From NCBI GenBank assembly GCA_947488175.1, contig CANKYO010000005.1, positions 186,001 to 250,000 on the forward strand: a DNA stretch of 64,000 nucleotides, read 5' to 3'. Of this stretch, positions 26,648 to 36,679 are shown one piece after another. The stretch comes from an uncultured Paracoccaceae bacterium. Lineage in GTDB: Bacteria; Pseudomonadota; Alphaproteobacteria; Rhodobacterales; Rhodobacteraceae. The notes beneath the pieces were generated by a model. The model saw only the letters and a list, made by a program, of their open reading frames with translations. It was not told the DNA's origin and made no database searches. The translations under genes were made by a program, and so were the position numbers. Numbering within the stretch: position 1 is the stretch's first letter; each line of letters starts with the position of its first letter.

Positions 26648-28081
26648 CTAAAACAACCAAGCACCAATTGTTATTATCGCAGCCAATAGCTGGAGAAGCT
26701 TACTAGTTGCGCTTGCTTCCATGTTCTTGATCAGCGTTGGATTTGACTTCAGCAACATCATGATCTTCGCTGCTCGGCTGAACACCCTCACCTTCTCATT
26801 ATAACCAGCCAGAACTTCATTCCGCACGACCGGTCCCATCATGGGTGGCCCGACGCGGTGACGGTTCTGCAACAAAAAAGGAATATCCTCTTGCCAGTCC
26901 TCGCGCAATTGGCCCTCTGAAATCTCTTCCAACATGGGATGTGCAGCAGCAAGGGTTTCTTTATCGGAGTCAGACAGTTCAGCGAGGGCTTGCCCTGCGA
27001 GAATTTCTCTATTTTTTGCAATCTCTGGATGAGTCGCACGAATTCCTTGGGCGCCTTCTTGAAGCGCCTTCTGAAGAGCAAGGTTTTCTTCGGAGGCAGG
27101 GAGTTCATCACTGACAATCTGCCGTGCAATCCCTCCATAGACACTAGTCAAATCCATCTCGACACGCTGGGGATCATTGCCGTATTTGGTGATAGTGCGG
27201 TTTAGGACGATGTATTCCCTAGATCTTTCATTCATCCCATTGGAAGGCGACGCAATCACGTCATCCAGCGTATCTGCAATCTGCGAAAGCGTTGCGCCGA
27301 GTAAATCGGGTTTTGCGACAGGCTGTGGGATTGCCAACAGCCTACCGGTATCCGAGCTGTAAGAGATTGTCTCTGCAAGCGGCAGCCGTCTGCCCAGAAA
27401 ATTGGCCTCAATTTCTGAAATCTTATCCGCAATCCAATCCGGCCCCTGATCCCAGTCTTCGCTTGGTAAATCGGCAACGGCATATTGAAGATCCCAGTCG
27501 AGATGTTTGCCTGATAGAAACCCGTCATACCATCTCTGCCAAAAGCCCCACGTTTTTGGGTTATTGTCCCAAAAGCTGTCTAGTCTGCTTGCATCTTCCA
27601 GAATGTCTGATGGCGGCCCTTCATTTCCCCACAAGCGTCCACTAAAAATAGTGGAAAGATCATCTGCGCGTTCTATACGCTGCGCATCCAGATTCGCCAT
27701 CGAAAACCCTCTCTCACCCGAAGCACCGGCAGATGAGTCGCCCGGGAGTCTTTCTCGACCTCCTATCATTCCCAACACCCTCGTCGCACTCGTCGCCAAT
27801 GAGAAAACAGAAGGACCGAATTGAGGGTAATGCAATACTTCGACATTCCTTTGTTGAAGGGCAGCATTTCTTAAGTTGTCTCCTGAGAACTTCACTGCGC
27901 AAGTCGAAATAATGGTCGCTCTCAGAATTGGCAGAGCGAGTTCTGTCAATCGGGGTGGATCAATCGCGCCTAATCTGGGGATCGCTCTAAGAATACATCT
28001 GCTCAAAAAGCAATAGGCTGCCTCTCCGTTACGGGCGTCCAGCCAGTCACCGCTCGTTTCACGATCAATAATTTTAGCCAT
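26648..28081 (-). CDS. Uncharacterised Rhodobacteraceae protein with C-terminal membrane helix
   Basis: A 477-residue protein. A central motif [20 protein letters not shown] is followed by [21 protein letters not shown] recognise this W-rich block from hypothetical proteins of Rhodobacteraceae but know no function for it. The C-terminal half is helical and charged, and the last residues ([16 protein letters not shown]) form a membrane anchor. I start at [14 protein letters not shown] because the 13 codons upstream look random. The gene is less GC-rich than its surroundings and lies divergent to lepA, which suggests an accessory gene. Confidence 0.72.
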   Translation of the reverse strand: MAKIIDRETSGDWLDARNGEAAYCFLSRCILRAIPRLGAIDPPRLTELALPILRATIISTCAVKFSGDNLRNAALQQRNVEVLHYPQFGPSVFSLATSATRVLGMIGGRERLPGDSSAGASGERGFSMANLDAQRIERADDLSTIFSGRLWGNEGPPSDILEDASRLDSFWDNNPKTWGFWQRWYDGFLSGKHLDWDLQYAVADLPSEDWDQGPDWIADKISEIEANFLGRRLPLAETISYSSDTGRLLAIPQPVAKPDLLGATLSQIADTLDDVIASPSNGMNERSREYIVLNRTITKYGNDPQRVEMDLTSVYGGIARQIVSDELPASEENLALQKALQEGAQGIRATHPEIAKNREILAGQALAELSDSDKETLAAAHPMLEEISEGQLREDWQEDIPFLLQNRHRVGPPMMGPVVRNEVLAGYNEKVRVFSRAAKIMMLLKSNPTLIKNMEASATSKLLQLLAAIITIGAWLF

Positions 28082-28209
28082 CACAAACCCAAGCCATCCG
28101 TTGCGAGCATGGCCAATCAATCGCGCGTGCGCAAGACAAGCAGCTCTTGCAAAATCAAACCGTCCGCGCCATTGACAGACACCAACCTCGCATAGGCCTC
28201 TTGAACCGC

Positions 28210-30009
28210 ATGACAGACCTTTCGCACATCCGCAATTTCTCCATCGTCGCCCATATCGACCATGGGAAATCGACGCTCGCTGACCGCCTGATCCAGTCCA
28301 CCAATACGGTGGCCGACCGGGATATGAAGGCGCAGCTTTTGGACTCCATGGATATCGAACGCGAGCGCGGGATCACCATCAAGGCCAACACGGTCCGCAT
28401 CGACTATCTCGCTGATAATGGTGAGAAATACGTGCTCAACCTGATCGACACGCCCGGCCACGTCGATTTCGCCTACGAGGTGTCGCGGTCCATGCGCGCC
28501 GTCGAAGGGTCCCTGCTGGTCGTCGACAGCACCCAAGGGGTGGAGGCGCAGACCCTCGCCAATGTCTATCACGCGCTCGACGCCGACCACGAAATCGTGC
28601 CCGTCCTGAACAAGATCGACCTGCCTGCCAGCGAATGCGATCAGGTCGCGGCCCAGATCGAGGATGTGATCGGGCTCGACGCCTCCGACGCGATCCGGGT
28701 CTCTGCCAAGACCGGCGTCGGGATCAAGGACACGCTTGAAGCGATCGTGCACCGGCTGCCCGCGCCCAAGGGCAATCGCGACGCGCCGCTCAAGGCGATG
28801 CTGGTCGATAGCTGGTACGACAGCTATCTCGGCGTCATCGTTCTGGTGCGCATCATCGACGGGGTGATGAAGAAAAACGACCGGGTCAAATTCATGTCCA
28901 ACGGGACCATCCACCAGATCGACAAGATCGGGGTGTTCCGGCCCAAGATGCAGGATGTGGGCGAACTGGGGCCGGGCGAAATCGGCTTCATCACCGCGTC
29001 GATCAAACAGGTGCGCGACACGCGGGTCGGTGACACGATCACGTCCGAGAAGAAGGGGGCGGAAACCCCGCTCCCCGGTTTCAAACCGTCCCAGCCTGTC
29101 GTCTTCTGCGGGCTCTTCCCCGTGGACAGCTCCGAATTCGAAGACCTGCGCGACGCCATCGAAAAACTCGCCCTGAACGACGCCTCCTTCAGTCACGAGA
29201 TGGAAACATCCGCCGCCCTCGGCTTCGGCTTCCGCTGCGGGTTCCTGGGGCTTCTCCACCTCGAAGTCATCCGCGACCGGATCGAACGCGAATATGACAT
29301 CGAATTGATCACCACCGCACCCTCCGTCGTCTACCACATCTACATGCGCGACGGCACGATGATCGACCTGCACAACCCCGCCGACATGCCCGACCTGACC
29401 CATGTGGACCATCTGGAGGAGCCGCGGATCAAGGCGACCATCCTTGTCCCCGACGATTATCTGGGCGACGTGCTGAAACTGTGCCAGGATCGGCGCGGCG
29501 TGCAGCTGGACCTGACCTATGCAGGCTCCCGCGCGATGGTTGTCTACGACCTGCCGCTGAATGAAGTGGTGTTCGATTTCTACGACCGGCTGAAATCGGT
29601 GACCAAGGGCTATGCGTCATTCGATTACCAGATGACCGGTTACCAAACCGATAACCTCGTCAAGATGTCGGTGCTGGTGAATGACGAACCCGTCGATGCG
29701 CTGTCGATGATGGTCCACCGGGACCGGGCGGAGATGCGCGGGCGGGCCATGGTCGAAAAGCTCAAGGACCTGATCCCCCGCCACATGTTCAAGATCCCGA
29801 TCCAGGCGGCCATCGGCGGCAAGGTCATCGCGCGCGAGACGTTGTCAGCTTTGCGCAAGGACGTGACGGCCAAATGCTACGGCGGCGACGCCACGCGGAA
29901 ACGCAAACTGCTGGACAAGCAGAAGGCGGGGAAAAAGAAGATGCGGCAGTTCGGGAAAGTTGATATACCACAGGAGGCGTTTATTTCAGCACTAAAGATG
30001 GATGGTTAA
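28210..30009 (+). CDS. lepA: Elongation factor 4 (LepA)
   Basis: A 599-residue translational GTPase that back-translocates or remodels stalled ribosomes. G1 is [13 protein letters not shown], the switch II G3 is DTPGHVDF, and G4 is NKIDLP. EF-G-like domains and the LepA-specific C-terminal domain ([20 protein letters not shown]) are present. From ATG 28210 the size equals E. coli LepA exactly. It is followed 8 bases later by an unrelated AT-rich gene. Confidence 0.97.
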   Translation: MTDLSHIRNFSIVAHIDHGKSTLADRLIQSTNTVADRDMKAQLLDSMDIERERGITIKANTVRIDYLADNGEKYVLNLIDTPGHVDFAYEVSRSMRAVEGSLLVVDSTQGVEAQTLANVYHALDADHEIVPVLNKIDLPASECDQVAAQIEDVIGLDASDAIRVSAKTGVGIKDTLEAIVHRLPAPKGNRDAPLKAMLVDSWYDSYLGVIVLVRIIDGVMKKNDRVKFMSNGTIHQIDKIGVFRPKMQDVGELGPGEIGFITASIKQVRDTRVGDTITSEKKGAETPLPGFKPSQPVVFCGLFPVDSSEFEDLRDAIEKLALNDASFSHEMETSAALGFGFRCGFLGLLHLEVIRDRIEREYDIELITTAPSVVYHIYMRDGTMIDLHNPADMPDLTHVDHLEEPRIKATILVPDDYLGDVLKLCQDRRGVQLDLTYAGSRAMVVYDLPLNEVVFDFYDRLKSVTKGYASFDYQMTGYQTDNLVKMSVLVNDEPVDALSMMVHRDRAEMRGRAMVEKLKDLIPRHMFKIPIQAAIGGKVIARETLSALRKDVTAKCYGGDATRKRKLLDKQKAGKKKMRQFGKVDIPQEAFISALKMDG

Positions 30010-30017
30010 TTATTTCT

Positions 30018-31421
30018 ATGAGTCCAGAATCGCTTTCAAACTTCTTTACGATAATACTCGGCTTTGTGGGGATTGGAGCCGTGCTGGATCAAGTTACTAA
30101 GGGTCTACGGGCTGATGAGATACGGGCCCGAGAGGATCTGAACTATAGGCGCATTGTTGGCATCTTCTACCGCTCCACCTTTGGGCGATATCTACCTACA
30201 TCACCGTTTTCCAGTTCTTATATTATTAGGGTCTCATTTTTAGCAACGATCATACTTATTTTAACTACTAGTATTATTTTCTGGAAGAATAGCACCTCAG
30301 TTGGCGAACACATCCTTCCATGGAAGCTTTCGTGCATCATTTTTATAACTTTTTTATTCTCTTTTTGGTTAACTATCTTTCAAACTAGTCACTTCATAAG
30401 ATCTTCCTTTGAAGGGGATACCCGAAGTGCTCGATTAATGTACGTTATTGCCGACCTTCTAACATCGTCTAATCTCTTTATATTTATTTATAGTTTAGGA
30501 GTCTGTTTGGGCATCCAAGCCTTGACTGTATTTGATCTGAATGCAGAACTGTCAAACTCAAAGGTAATGTTGGTCACCGAGATTGAAAATAGCGCTCTGA
30601 TCACAGATCGAATCGCGCCTAACGGAGAGCGATACGATCGACAGTACACGATACGTCGTTATACTACGGTTGACGATGTGGCAACGAACCAACAGTTCCT
30701 TACCTACCTTAGAGTTTTATCGATTAGTCAGGAATTCCCTGTCGATACGCTGGTTACGACCAGTCAATTTTCCAGCTTTAACTTAGATGAACCTTCCTTT
30801 TTCGCAGACAGTTTCGATAACCCCGTGGAGAAGGACAATGTGGTCTCGATGATGGCACAAGGAGATCTGAACAAGCTGATAATGACACAGACTATTCATG
30901 GACACCTAACTGCGCAATTTTCCCCAATCTATGCAAGTTCTTTCGGCTTCGTTGATCGAGTAGAAGATGGTTTTCTAGCACTTTTTAATCCCCTGATTGT
31001 GAGTGGAAAAATCGAAGATATAGTTAATTTAAATCGGGGATATGATCCGTTTTCTGACGTTCAGTACTGCACCGTCTCGGGAACTCCAGTGCCGGAATTT
31101 GAACTTCCCGAGACTGTTCGTGATGAATACTGTTCCGATGGTTTATTGATTGCAACAGGTCGCGCAGAGCATAGTTTGCAATTTTTTGCCGCTCCGTTGC
31201 ATGAGACCCTTAATAAGTCCATTGTCGTTGTGCCGGCATATGTTGCAGCCATGTTGCCATCACTATTATTCTATTTTGTTGCATTTTCAGCGGTTTTACT
31301 CAACACGGCGAGAGGTGTGTTTGCGAGCAGCTTAGTTGGCCGCAACGTTATTCAGACAGCTCCCTTTTCCCTGTTTGGGCTAATTTTTGGCATCTGTTTT
31401 TGGTTTTTTATTGTTGGGTGA
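30018..31421 (+). CDS. AT-rich orphan membrane protein, unknown function
   Basis: A 467-residue protein with about four N-terminal membrane helices (FFTIILGFVGIGAVLDQV, VSFLATIILILTTSIIFW, IIFITFLFSFWLTIF, LFIFIYSLGVCLGIQALT), a hydrophilic domain of about 220 residues, and two C-terminal helices (YVAAMLPSLLFYFVAFSAV, SLFGLIFGICFWFFIVG). The central domain has three Cys residues near its end (YCTVSG, EYCSDG). No family is recognised. The DNA is visibly AT-rich compared with lepA and the downstream genes, so recent acquisition is likely. It starts 8 bases after lepA and may use the same transcript. Confidence 0.75.
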   Translation: MSPESLSNFFTIILGFVGIGAVLDQVTKGLRADEIRAREDLNYRRIVGIFYRSTFGRYLPTSPFSSSYIIRVSFLATIILILTTSIIFWKNSTSVGEHILPWKLSCIIFITFLFSFWLTIFQTSHFIRSSFEGDTRSARLMYVIADLLTSSNLFIFIYSLGVCLGIQALTVFDLNAELSNSKVMLVTEIENSALITDRIAPNGERYDRQYTIRRYTTVDDVATNQQFLTYLRVLSISQEFPVDTLVTTSQFSSFNLDEPSFFADSFDNPVEKDNVVSMMAQGDLNKLIMTQTIHGHLTAQFSPIYASSFGFVDRVEDGFLALFNPLIVSGKIEDIVNLNRGYDPFSDVQYCTVSGTPVPEFELPETVRDEYCSDGLLIATGRAEHSLQFFAAPLHETLNKSIVVVPAYVAAMLPSLLFYFVAFSAVLLNTARGVFASSLVGRNVIQTAPFSLFGLIFGICFWFFIVG

Positions 31422-31553
31422 AATCATCAGGATTTCCATTTCGATTGGCGATAATTCTCAAACATACGAGTTTGGTCAACGCGATGAAATACAAGCTCAA
31501 CCGACGAGCACCCCACTAGGAATGCTCGCTCGCATCGAATTCAACCGCTACAC

Positions 31554-31697
31554 CTACAGGTCCGACTGGACCTCGCGGCTCTCTTCGGCAATCGCGTCAC
31601 CCGCGTTTGAGATATCCTGACCGGCCCCTTGCACCGTTTCACAGGCGGCGAGGGTAAAGCTGGACAGGGCCAGAACGACGATAGACATGATACGCAT
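31554..31697 (-). CDS. Entericidin A/B-like lipoprotein (1)
   Basis: A 47-residue protein: MRIMSIVVLALSSFTLAAC is a lipoprotein signal with the lipobox Cys at position 19, followed by ETVQGAGQDISNAGDAIAEE. The ETV-x-G-x-G-x-DI core is the entericidin (EcnA/EcnB) signature. In E. coli the pair acts as a toxin/antidote lipoprotein system under stress; here the role is unknown. A second copy lies at 32257-32370, on the other side of the DksA-like gene. Confidence 0.85.
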   Translation of the reverse strand: MRIMSIVVLALSSFTLAACETVQGAGQDISNAGDAIAEESREVQSDL

Positions 31698-31854
31698 GGG
31701 TTGAGCCTTTCTTTTGGTTGCGATTGCAGTCTCAACGCATCAGCCCCCTGCCGGTTCCCCTGCCTGCCGCTTAATCGGCGATAAATGGCCTTGACCCAAA
31801 TCAAAGCACCGCCATCCGCGCTGCGCCATCCTTTGATCCAAAGGAGGCACCGCA

Positions 31855-32169
31855 ATGGACACCCAAACCCAAAAACAGAAACTGCTCGCCCGCCGCGCCG
31901 AGATTGTGGGGGACCTGCAGGAGATCGAGGATCAGCTTGACGAAACCCCATCCCAGGATTGGGAGGACCGCTCGGCCGAGCGGCAGGGGGATGAGGTGCT
32001 GGAGGCGTTGGGTCAGGCCGAACTGACCGAGCTCAAACGCATCGACGCCGCACTGGCCCGGATCAAGGCGGGCACCTATGGCATCTGCGCCCAGTGTGGC
32101 GATCCGATTTCGGATGCCCGGTTGGACCTGCTGCCAGACGCCGCCCTGTGCAAGAATTGCGCCGTCTGA
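31855..32169 (+). CDS. TraR/DksA family zinc-finger protein
   Basis: A 104-residue protein with an N-terminal coiled coil (QKQKLLARRAEIVGDLQEIE) and a C4 zinc finger, CAQCGDPI and CKNC. The tip of the coiled coil lacks the DxxDxA motif of true DksA (it reads DWEDRSAERQGDE), so it may bind RNA polymerase with altered effect. A strong AAAGGAGG site precedes the ATG. It sits between two entericidin-like genes encoded on the other strand. Confidence 0.88.
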   Translation: MDTQTQKQKLLARRAEIVGDLQEIEDQLDETPSQDWEDRSAERQGDEVLEALGQAELTELKRIDAALARIKAGTYGICAQCGDPISDARLDLLPDAALCKNCAV

Positions 32170-32202
32170 CCTTACCAAAGTGTTAACGGCCTGCCCGTTG
32201 GG

Positions 32203-32246
32203 GTCCGACGCTTTGCCGACGCAAGTCCGACGCAAATCCGACCGGG
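32203..32246 (+). repeat. Dispersed GTCCGACGCAA repeat (copy 2)
   Basis: Units GTCCGACGCTTT, GCCGACGCAA, GTCCGACGCAAA and TCCGACCGGGG. It follows the DksA-like stop codon by 33 bases, and a GTTAAC lies 21 bases before it. The unit order differs from copies 1 and 3, so the array has been rearranged. Confidence 0.78.
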
Positions 32247-32256
32247 GTTTTTGCCC

Positions 32257-32370
32257 CTAAAGCGCGTTATCGACCGCCTGGCCAGCGTTCGAGATATCGC
32301 GCCCCACGCCCTTGACGGTTTCGCAGGCGGACAGGCCGAGGACGGCAATGATAAGGGCAGCGCGGATCAT
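32257..32370 (-). CDS. Entericidin A/B-like lipoprotein (2)
   Basis: A 37-residue protein, MIRAALIIAVLGLSACETVK with the lipobox LSAC, then GVGRDISNAGQAVDNAL. The core ETVKGVGRDISNAG matches the entericidin family and the paralogue at 31554-31697. It is shorter than that paralogue. Its start has a GAGGT-like site upstream (AAAGAGGTTCCC on the coding strand). Confidence 0.85.
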   Translation of the reverse strand: MIRAALIIAVLGLSACETVKGVGRDISNAGQAVDNAL

Positions 32371-32437
32371 GGGAACCTCTTTAGATTTGAATGGCTTGGG
32401 TCAGGTTAGCGGGCGATGCGTGATCGGGCAAGACGGC

Positions 32438-33181
32438 TTAGGTCATGGCCAGAAACGCCGCCACCGCCGCCTCGAACTCGCGCGGCTTTTCCGCGTGCAG
32501 CCAATGGCCCGCGCCGGGGATTTTCGCAAATTTGGCGTTGGGGAAAAGCTTTTTTATTTCAGTGCGATAGTCGGTTTTCACATAGTCGGAATTGCCCCCT
32601 GACAGGAACAATGTGGGCCCGTCGAACGCGCCTGAAACATCCGGAAACCCGATGATCGCGTCCATCTCCGCCGCCAGCACATCCAGGTTCAGCCGCCAAC
32701 GTTTCTCTTTCATATCAAGGCTTTGCAGCAGAAACTCCGGCACCCCCGGTTCCAGATTGCCCAGCTGTGCGCGGGCATCCGCCCGGCTTTCGATCGCATC
32801 CAGATCAACCCGCCGCATCGCCTCAATCGGCCCCATCTGCGTATGGGAATAGGCGACAGGGGCAATGTCGGCGACGACCAACTTGTTGACTTTGCTGGGA
32901 TTTTCCATCGCCAAAACCATCGCGGCCTTCCCCCCCATCGAATGGCCCAACACATCCATCGGCCCATCCATGGCCGCCGCCAGATCCGCGGCCATACCGC
33001 CATAAGAATGCGTTTCATACCAAGGACTTGCGCCATGATTACGCATGTCCACAGCGATCACCGGCCGCGTCGCCGCCAGCCGTTTCGCAATCACGCCCCA
33101 ATTGCGCGCCGACCCGAAAAGCCCGTGCGCAATCAACAGCGGCACCCCGTCGGGCCCATCATAGGAAACCGTGTTCAACAT
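32438..33181 (-). CDS. Alpha/beta hydrolase, YbfF-like esterase
   Basis: A 247-residue serine hydrolase. The oxyanion region is IAHGLFGSARNWGVIAKRLA, the nucleophile elbow GHSMGGKAAM, and the catalytic His is in GAGHWLHAEKP. The order and size match the YbfF/ABHD11 esterase group, which hydrolyses short acyl esters and acyl-CoA. It is a cytoplasmic enzyme with no clear operon partner. Confidence 0.9.
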   Translation of the reverse strand: MLNTVSYDGPDGVPLLIAHGLFGSARNWGVIAKRLAATRPVIAVDMRNHGASPWYETHSYGGMAADLAAAMDGPMDVLGHSMGGKAAMVLAMENPSKVNKLVVADIAPVAYSHTQMGPIEAMRRVDLDAIESRADARAQLGNLEPGVPEFLLQSLDMKEKRWRLNLDVLAAEMDAIIGFPDVSGAFDGPTLFLSGGNSDYVKTDYRTEIKKLFPNAKFAKIPGAGHWLHAEKPREFEAAVAAFLAMT

Positions 33182-33259
33182 GCATCTGTTCTAACCCTTG
33201 AACGCCACGGATTGCCAGAACGATTGAGCCTTTTGGCAAAGCGCACTAATCGGGCTGAT

Positions 33260-33628
33260 ATGGCCCAGCAACTGCCCACATATATTGAAGAAATCCGCAC
33301 GCTGATGGAGACGCAGATGTGGGTCAAGGGGCGCGATCTGCGCGCACAGACCCGTCGTGCCGGGCGTCGGCTACCGCGCCGGATTCGCCGTGATCTGAAG
33401 TTCCTAATTGATGCGGAAAAGATCAATGCCAACCCCAAACTGGGCAGGATGGTGGATGACAAACGGGCCGCGCGGGCCCATGCCAATATCGTGGCGCACT
33501 TGAAGGCGATGAACCCGCGTGCGGCGCTTTGGACGCTGGTCCTGAATATCGCGGCCTCTGTAGCGCTGGCGCTGATCGTGATCTTTGTCGTGGTTCTCTA
33601 CGTGCTCGTGCAGCGGGGCTTTGTCTGA
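33260..33628 (+). CDS. Small basic protein with C-terminal membrane anchor
   Basis: A 122-residue protein. The N-terminal two thirds are strongly basic (GRDLRAQTRRAGRRLPRRIR) and helical, and the C-terminus is one hydrophobic helix (LNIAASVALALIVIFVVVLY). The basic part could contact nucleic acid or phospholipid head groups. I do not recognise a family. It is divergent from the esterase gene. Confidence 0.72.
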   Translation: MAQQLPTYIEEIRTLMETQMWVKGRDLRAQTRRAGRRLPRRIRRDLKFLIDAEKINANPKLGRMVDDKRAARAHANIVAHLKAMNPRAALWTLVLNIAASVALALIVIFVVVLYVLVQRGFV

Positions 33629-33651
33629 TCGGTCCCGCAGCAGAGCCGCCG

Positions 33652-33677
33652 GTAAGATGGGTTTAAACCCATCTTAC
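33652..33677. repeat. Dispersed palindrome, GTAAGATGGG family (copy 4)
   Basis: A perfect 26-base palindrome, identical to the copy at 5052. It lies between two convergent genes, 23 bases after one stop codon and 5 bases before the glyA stop codon, as expected of a bidirectional terminator. Confidence 0.88.
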
Positions 33678-33682
33678 GTTGT

Positions 33683-34978
33683 TCAAAGGTTGGGGTAGAT
33701 CGGGAATTTGTCGCAGAGCGCTTCGACTTCGGCCTTCACTTTGGCCTCGACCGCGCTGTTGCCGTCTTCGCCATTGGCCGCCAGTCCTTCGGTGACCTCA
33801 ACGATCCAGTCGGCGATTTGGCGGAATTCCGGTTCGCCAAACCCACGCGTCGTTCCGGCGGGTGAGCCGAGGCGGATACCGGAGGTCACGGTTGGCTTTT
33901 CAGGATCGAAAGGAATGCCGTTCTTGTTGCAAGTGATATGCGCGCGCCCCAATGATACCTCGGTCGCGTTACCTTTCACACCTTTGGGCCGCAGATCGAC
34001 CAGCATCAGGTGGCTGTCGGTTCCGCCAGAGACGATGTCCAGCCCGCCTTTCATCAACTGGTCTGCCAAGGCTTGTGCGTTTTTAACAACCTGCTCTTGG
34101 TAGGTTTTGAATTCCGGGCGCAGCGCTTCGCCAAACGCCACCGCCTTGCCGGCGATCACATGCATCAGTGGGCCACCCTGAATGCCGGGGAATATGGCTG
34201 AGTTGAATTTCTTCGCCAGCGCCTCGTCATTGGTCAGGATCATGCCACCGCGCGGGCCGCGCAGGGTTTTATGCGTTGTCGTCGTGGCCGCATGGGCATG
34301 CGGGAAGGGGGAGGGGTAGAGACCTGCGGCAACTAGCCCCGCGAAATGGGCCATGTCCACCAACAGATAGGCACCGACGCTATCCGCAATTTCGCGCATT
34401 TTCGCAAAGTCGATGATGCGCGGGATAGCCGATCCGCCGGCGATGATCATCTTTGGCTTATGTTCGTCGGTCAGGCGCGCGACTTCATCATAATCAAGCA
34501 GGCTGTCCTGACGGCGTACACCGTATTGGACGGCATTGAACCACTTACCAGACTGGTTCGGCTTGGCCCCGTGGGTCAGGTGACCGCCTGCATCCAGCGA
34601 CATCCCAAGGATCGTGTCGCCGGGCTGCAGAAGGGCCTGAAACACACCTTGGTTCGCCTGAGAACCGGAGTTCGGCTGCACGTTGGCAAAATCACATCCG
34701 AACAACTGTTTGGCGCGGTCAATGGCGAGGTTCTCAGCCACATCCACATGCTGGCAGCCACCGTAGTAACGGCGCCCGGGATAACCTTCGGCATATTTAT
34801 TGGTCATCACGCCACCCTGCGCTTCCATTACGGCGGCAGAGACGATGTTTTCGGACGCGATCAACTCAATCTCTTTGCGCTGGCGTTTCAACTCGGCCTG
34901 CATGGCCGCGTGGATTTCCGGGTCGCGGGTTTCCAGTGTTTCGGTGAAAAAACCGTCGTCGCGCACGGTGACATTCAT
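33683..34978 (-). CDS. glyA: Serine hydroxymethyltransferase
   Basis: A 431-residue PLP enzyme that interconverts serine and glycine with tetrahydrofolate. Motifs are [35 protein letters not shown], and the PLP lysine in [15 protein letters not shown]. The start at [11 protein letters not shown] fits alphaproteobacterial GlyA. No riboswitch is evident in the 176-base upstream gap shared with nadK, which is divergent. Confidence 0.97.
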   Translation of the reverse strand: MNVTVRDDGFFTETLETRDPEIHAAMQAELKRQRKEIELIASENIVSAAVMEAQGGVMTNKYAEGYPGRRYYGGCQHVDVAENLAIDRAKQLFGCDFANVQPNSGSQANQGVFQALLQPGDTILGMSLDAGGHLTHGAKPNQSGKWFNAVQYGVRRQDSLLDYDEVARLTDEHKPKMIIAGGSAIPRIIDFAKMREIADSVGAYLLVDMAHFAGLVAAGLYPSPFPHAHAATTTTHKTLRGPRGGMILTNDEALAKKFNSAIFPGIQGGPLMHVIAGKAVAFGEALRPEFKTYQEQVVKNAQALADQLMKGGLDIVSGGTDSHLMLVDLRPKGVKGNATEVSLGRAHITCNKNGIPFDPEKPTVTSGIRLGSPAGTTRGFGEPEFRQIADWIVEVTEGLAANGEDGNSAVEAKVKAEVEALCDKFPIYPNL

Positions 34979-35154
34979 GGGTGCATCCCCCTTGGAAGCG
35001 GTACATTTGCGCCCTCATACCCCAAGCATTGTGGGTTCTAAAGCATCAAAACGACCAAGATGTTTATGAGGACGTCATCCACGTTTCGTATCGGCGACTT
35101 GCGTTTCGGGTGCGATCGCCGCACAACTTATCGGAACTTAAGGGAAATTCGTCC

Positions 35155-35919
35155 ATGCCACGCCCCAAGATCGCCTTTACGGCCAGCCCGGTGCCGATTG
35201 CGCAAACCGCGCAGCGTGAATTGGCCGCAGTTTATGGCGATGTGGAGGCGCATGATGCGGATGTCATAGTGGCGCTGGGTGGTGATGGCTTCATGCTGCA
35301 GACCCTGCATGCGACCCAAGGTCTGGATGTCCCGGTTTACGGGATGAACCGCGGCACTGTTGGTTTTCTGATGAACGAATTTGGTGATGACGATCTGCGT
35401 GCCCGGCTGGATGCGGCCGAGGAAGAGATCATCAACCCGCTGGTCATGACTGCCCTGACCGCCGATGGGGAAATGCATGAGGCGCTGGCAATCAACGAGG
35501 TCAGCCTGCTGCGCGCCGGCCCGCAGGCGGCCAAGCTGCGGATCACGGTGGATGGCAAGCTGCGCATGAACGAACTGGTCTGTGACGGGGCGCTGGTGGC
35601 GACACCTGCTGGTTCGACCGCGTATAACTACTCGGCCCATGGTCCGATCCTGCCGATCGGGTCTGATGTTTTGGCCCTTACGGCAGTGTCGGCTTTTCGC
35701 CCCCGCCGCTGGCGCGGGGCGTTGTTACCCAAAGGGGCGGTGGTGCGGCTGGATGTGATTGACCCGAACAAGCGCCCGGTGATGGCAGAGGCTGACGGCA
35801 AGTCAGTGCGCAACGTTGTCAGCGTCGAAATCCGGTCAGAGCCCACAGTGCGCCACCGTATCCTGTTTGATCCCGGTCATGGGTTGGAAGAACGCCTGAT
35901 CCGCGAACAATTCGCCTAA
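35155..35919 (+). CDS. nadK: NAD kinase
   Basis: A 254-residue ATP-NAD kinase that makes NADP. The GGDG motif is in VIVALGGDGFMLQTLH. YGMNRGTVGFLMNEF, AINEVSLLRAG and TPAGSTAYNYSAHGPI are the remaining family motifs. I start at MPRPKIAFTAS; the frame is open upstream but without family residues. Its 3' end overlaps the convergent RNase T2 gene by 4 bases. Confidence 0.95.
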   Translation: MPRPKIAFTASPVPIAQTAQRELAAVYGDVEAHDADVIVALGGDGFMLQTLHATQGLDVPVYGMNRGTVGFLMNEFGDDDLRARLDAAEEEIINPLVMTALTADGEMHEALAINEVSLLRAGPQAAKLRITVDGKLRMNELVCDGALVATPAGSTAYNYSAHGPILPIGSDVLALTAVSAFRPRRWRGALLPKGAVVRLDVIDPNKRPVMAEADGKSVRNVVSVEIRSEPTVRHRILFDPGHGLEERLIREQFA

Positions 35920-36545
35920 CGCATCGGGTCGAGTTGCGCATCGTCCAGCGTGCAGTCCCGTACCACATCATCACCGCAGAGCATGGCGTTCAGATCGCGA
36001 TCCAGGCAGAGGCGCGCCTCCTGAATATACCCCTGTTTACAGGTGATGGTGATGTGGTCGGGCATCAGGGTGGGATTGTCGCGCAAGAATGCCTCTTCCA
36101 CCACTTTCGCGGGCAGGGTGACGGGATTTTCCAGCTGGCGAAACACCTCTGGCCGGGTGAATTTTTCGTAAGCCTGACGCGACAGTTCGTAGTAATCGTC
36201 AGGGGACAGCCCGGAACAGACCCCATGTTTGCGCCATTGATGCCAGGCGAGACCGGATGTGCCCATGATATCGGCCATCGCGCGTGTATCGCTGCGTGAC
36301 GGCGGGCTGAAACCGCTGCGGCAGTATTCAGGATAGCCCGAGCGGTATTGCGGCCAAAGCCCGTGCAGGATCCAGCCATGGTCGCGGTCTGCGTCACATT
36401 GCGGCGATTGCCGCGCGTCGCCTTCCAGCGCGCACCAATTGGCCGACCATGACAGCGACAGCACGTAATAGTCGAACTCTCCGGCTACATCCTCGGCCCA
36501 TGCAGGTGGGGCAAGTAGGGCAAGAAGGGCGAGAAGTCGGCGCAT
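35916..36545 (-). CDS. Ribonuclease T2 family protein, secreted
   Basis: A 209-residue periplasmic endoribonuclease. The signal peptide is MRRLLALLALLAPPAWA. Catalytic segments CAS I (WILHGLWPQY) and CAS II (WHQWRKHGVCSG) hold the two His. Several Cys residues (CALEG, YCRSG, GVCSG, TCKQG, CLDRD, CGDD, DCTLD) can pair. It should degrade RNA in the periplasm or medium for nutrient scavenging. It overlaps the nadK end by 4 bases. Confidence 0.92.
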   Translation of the reverse strand: MRRLLALLALLAPPAWAEDVAGEFDYYVLSLSWSANWCALEGDARQSPQCDADRDHGWILHGLWPQYRSGYPEYCRSGFSPPSRSDTRAMADIMGTSGLAWHQWRKHGVCSGLSPDDYYELSRQAYEKFTRPEVFRQLENPVTLPAKVVEEAFLRDNPTLMPDHITITCKQGYIQEARLCLDRDLNAMLCGDDVVRDCTLDDAQLDPMR

Positions 36546-36679
36546 TTTTGATCTTTCCTAACGGGATTGCCGCCCTTATATAGGCTTCAAGTTCCCCGAC
36601 AATGCGAACCCGGCCCAATCAGCGGTCTGCCCAATTCAAGGGTGCGGGATAGCTTTGTCCGATGATGAGGAGAAGACAG

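Noticed and set aside
28117..29412. A 431-codon minus-strand frame opposite lepA
   Set aside because: Antisense shadow of lepA with repeated Asp/Val/His-rich runs; the lepA frame is complete and canonical.
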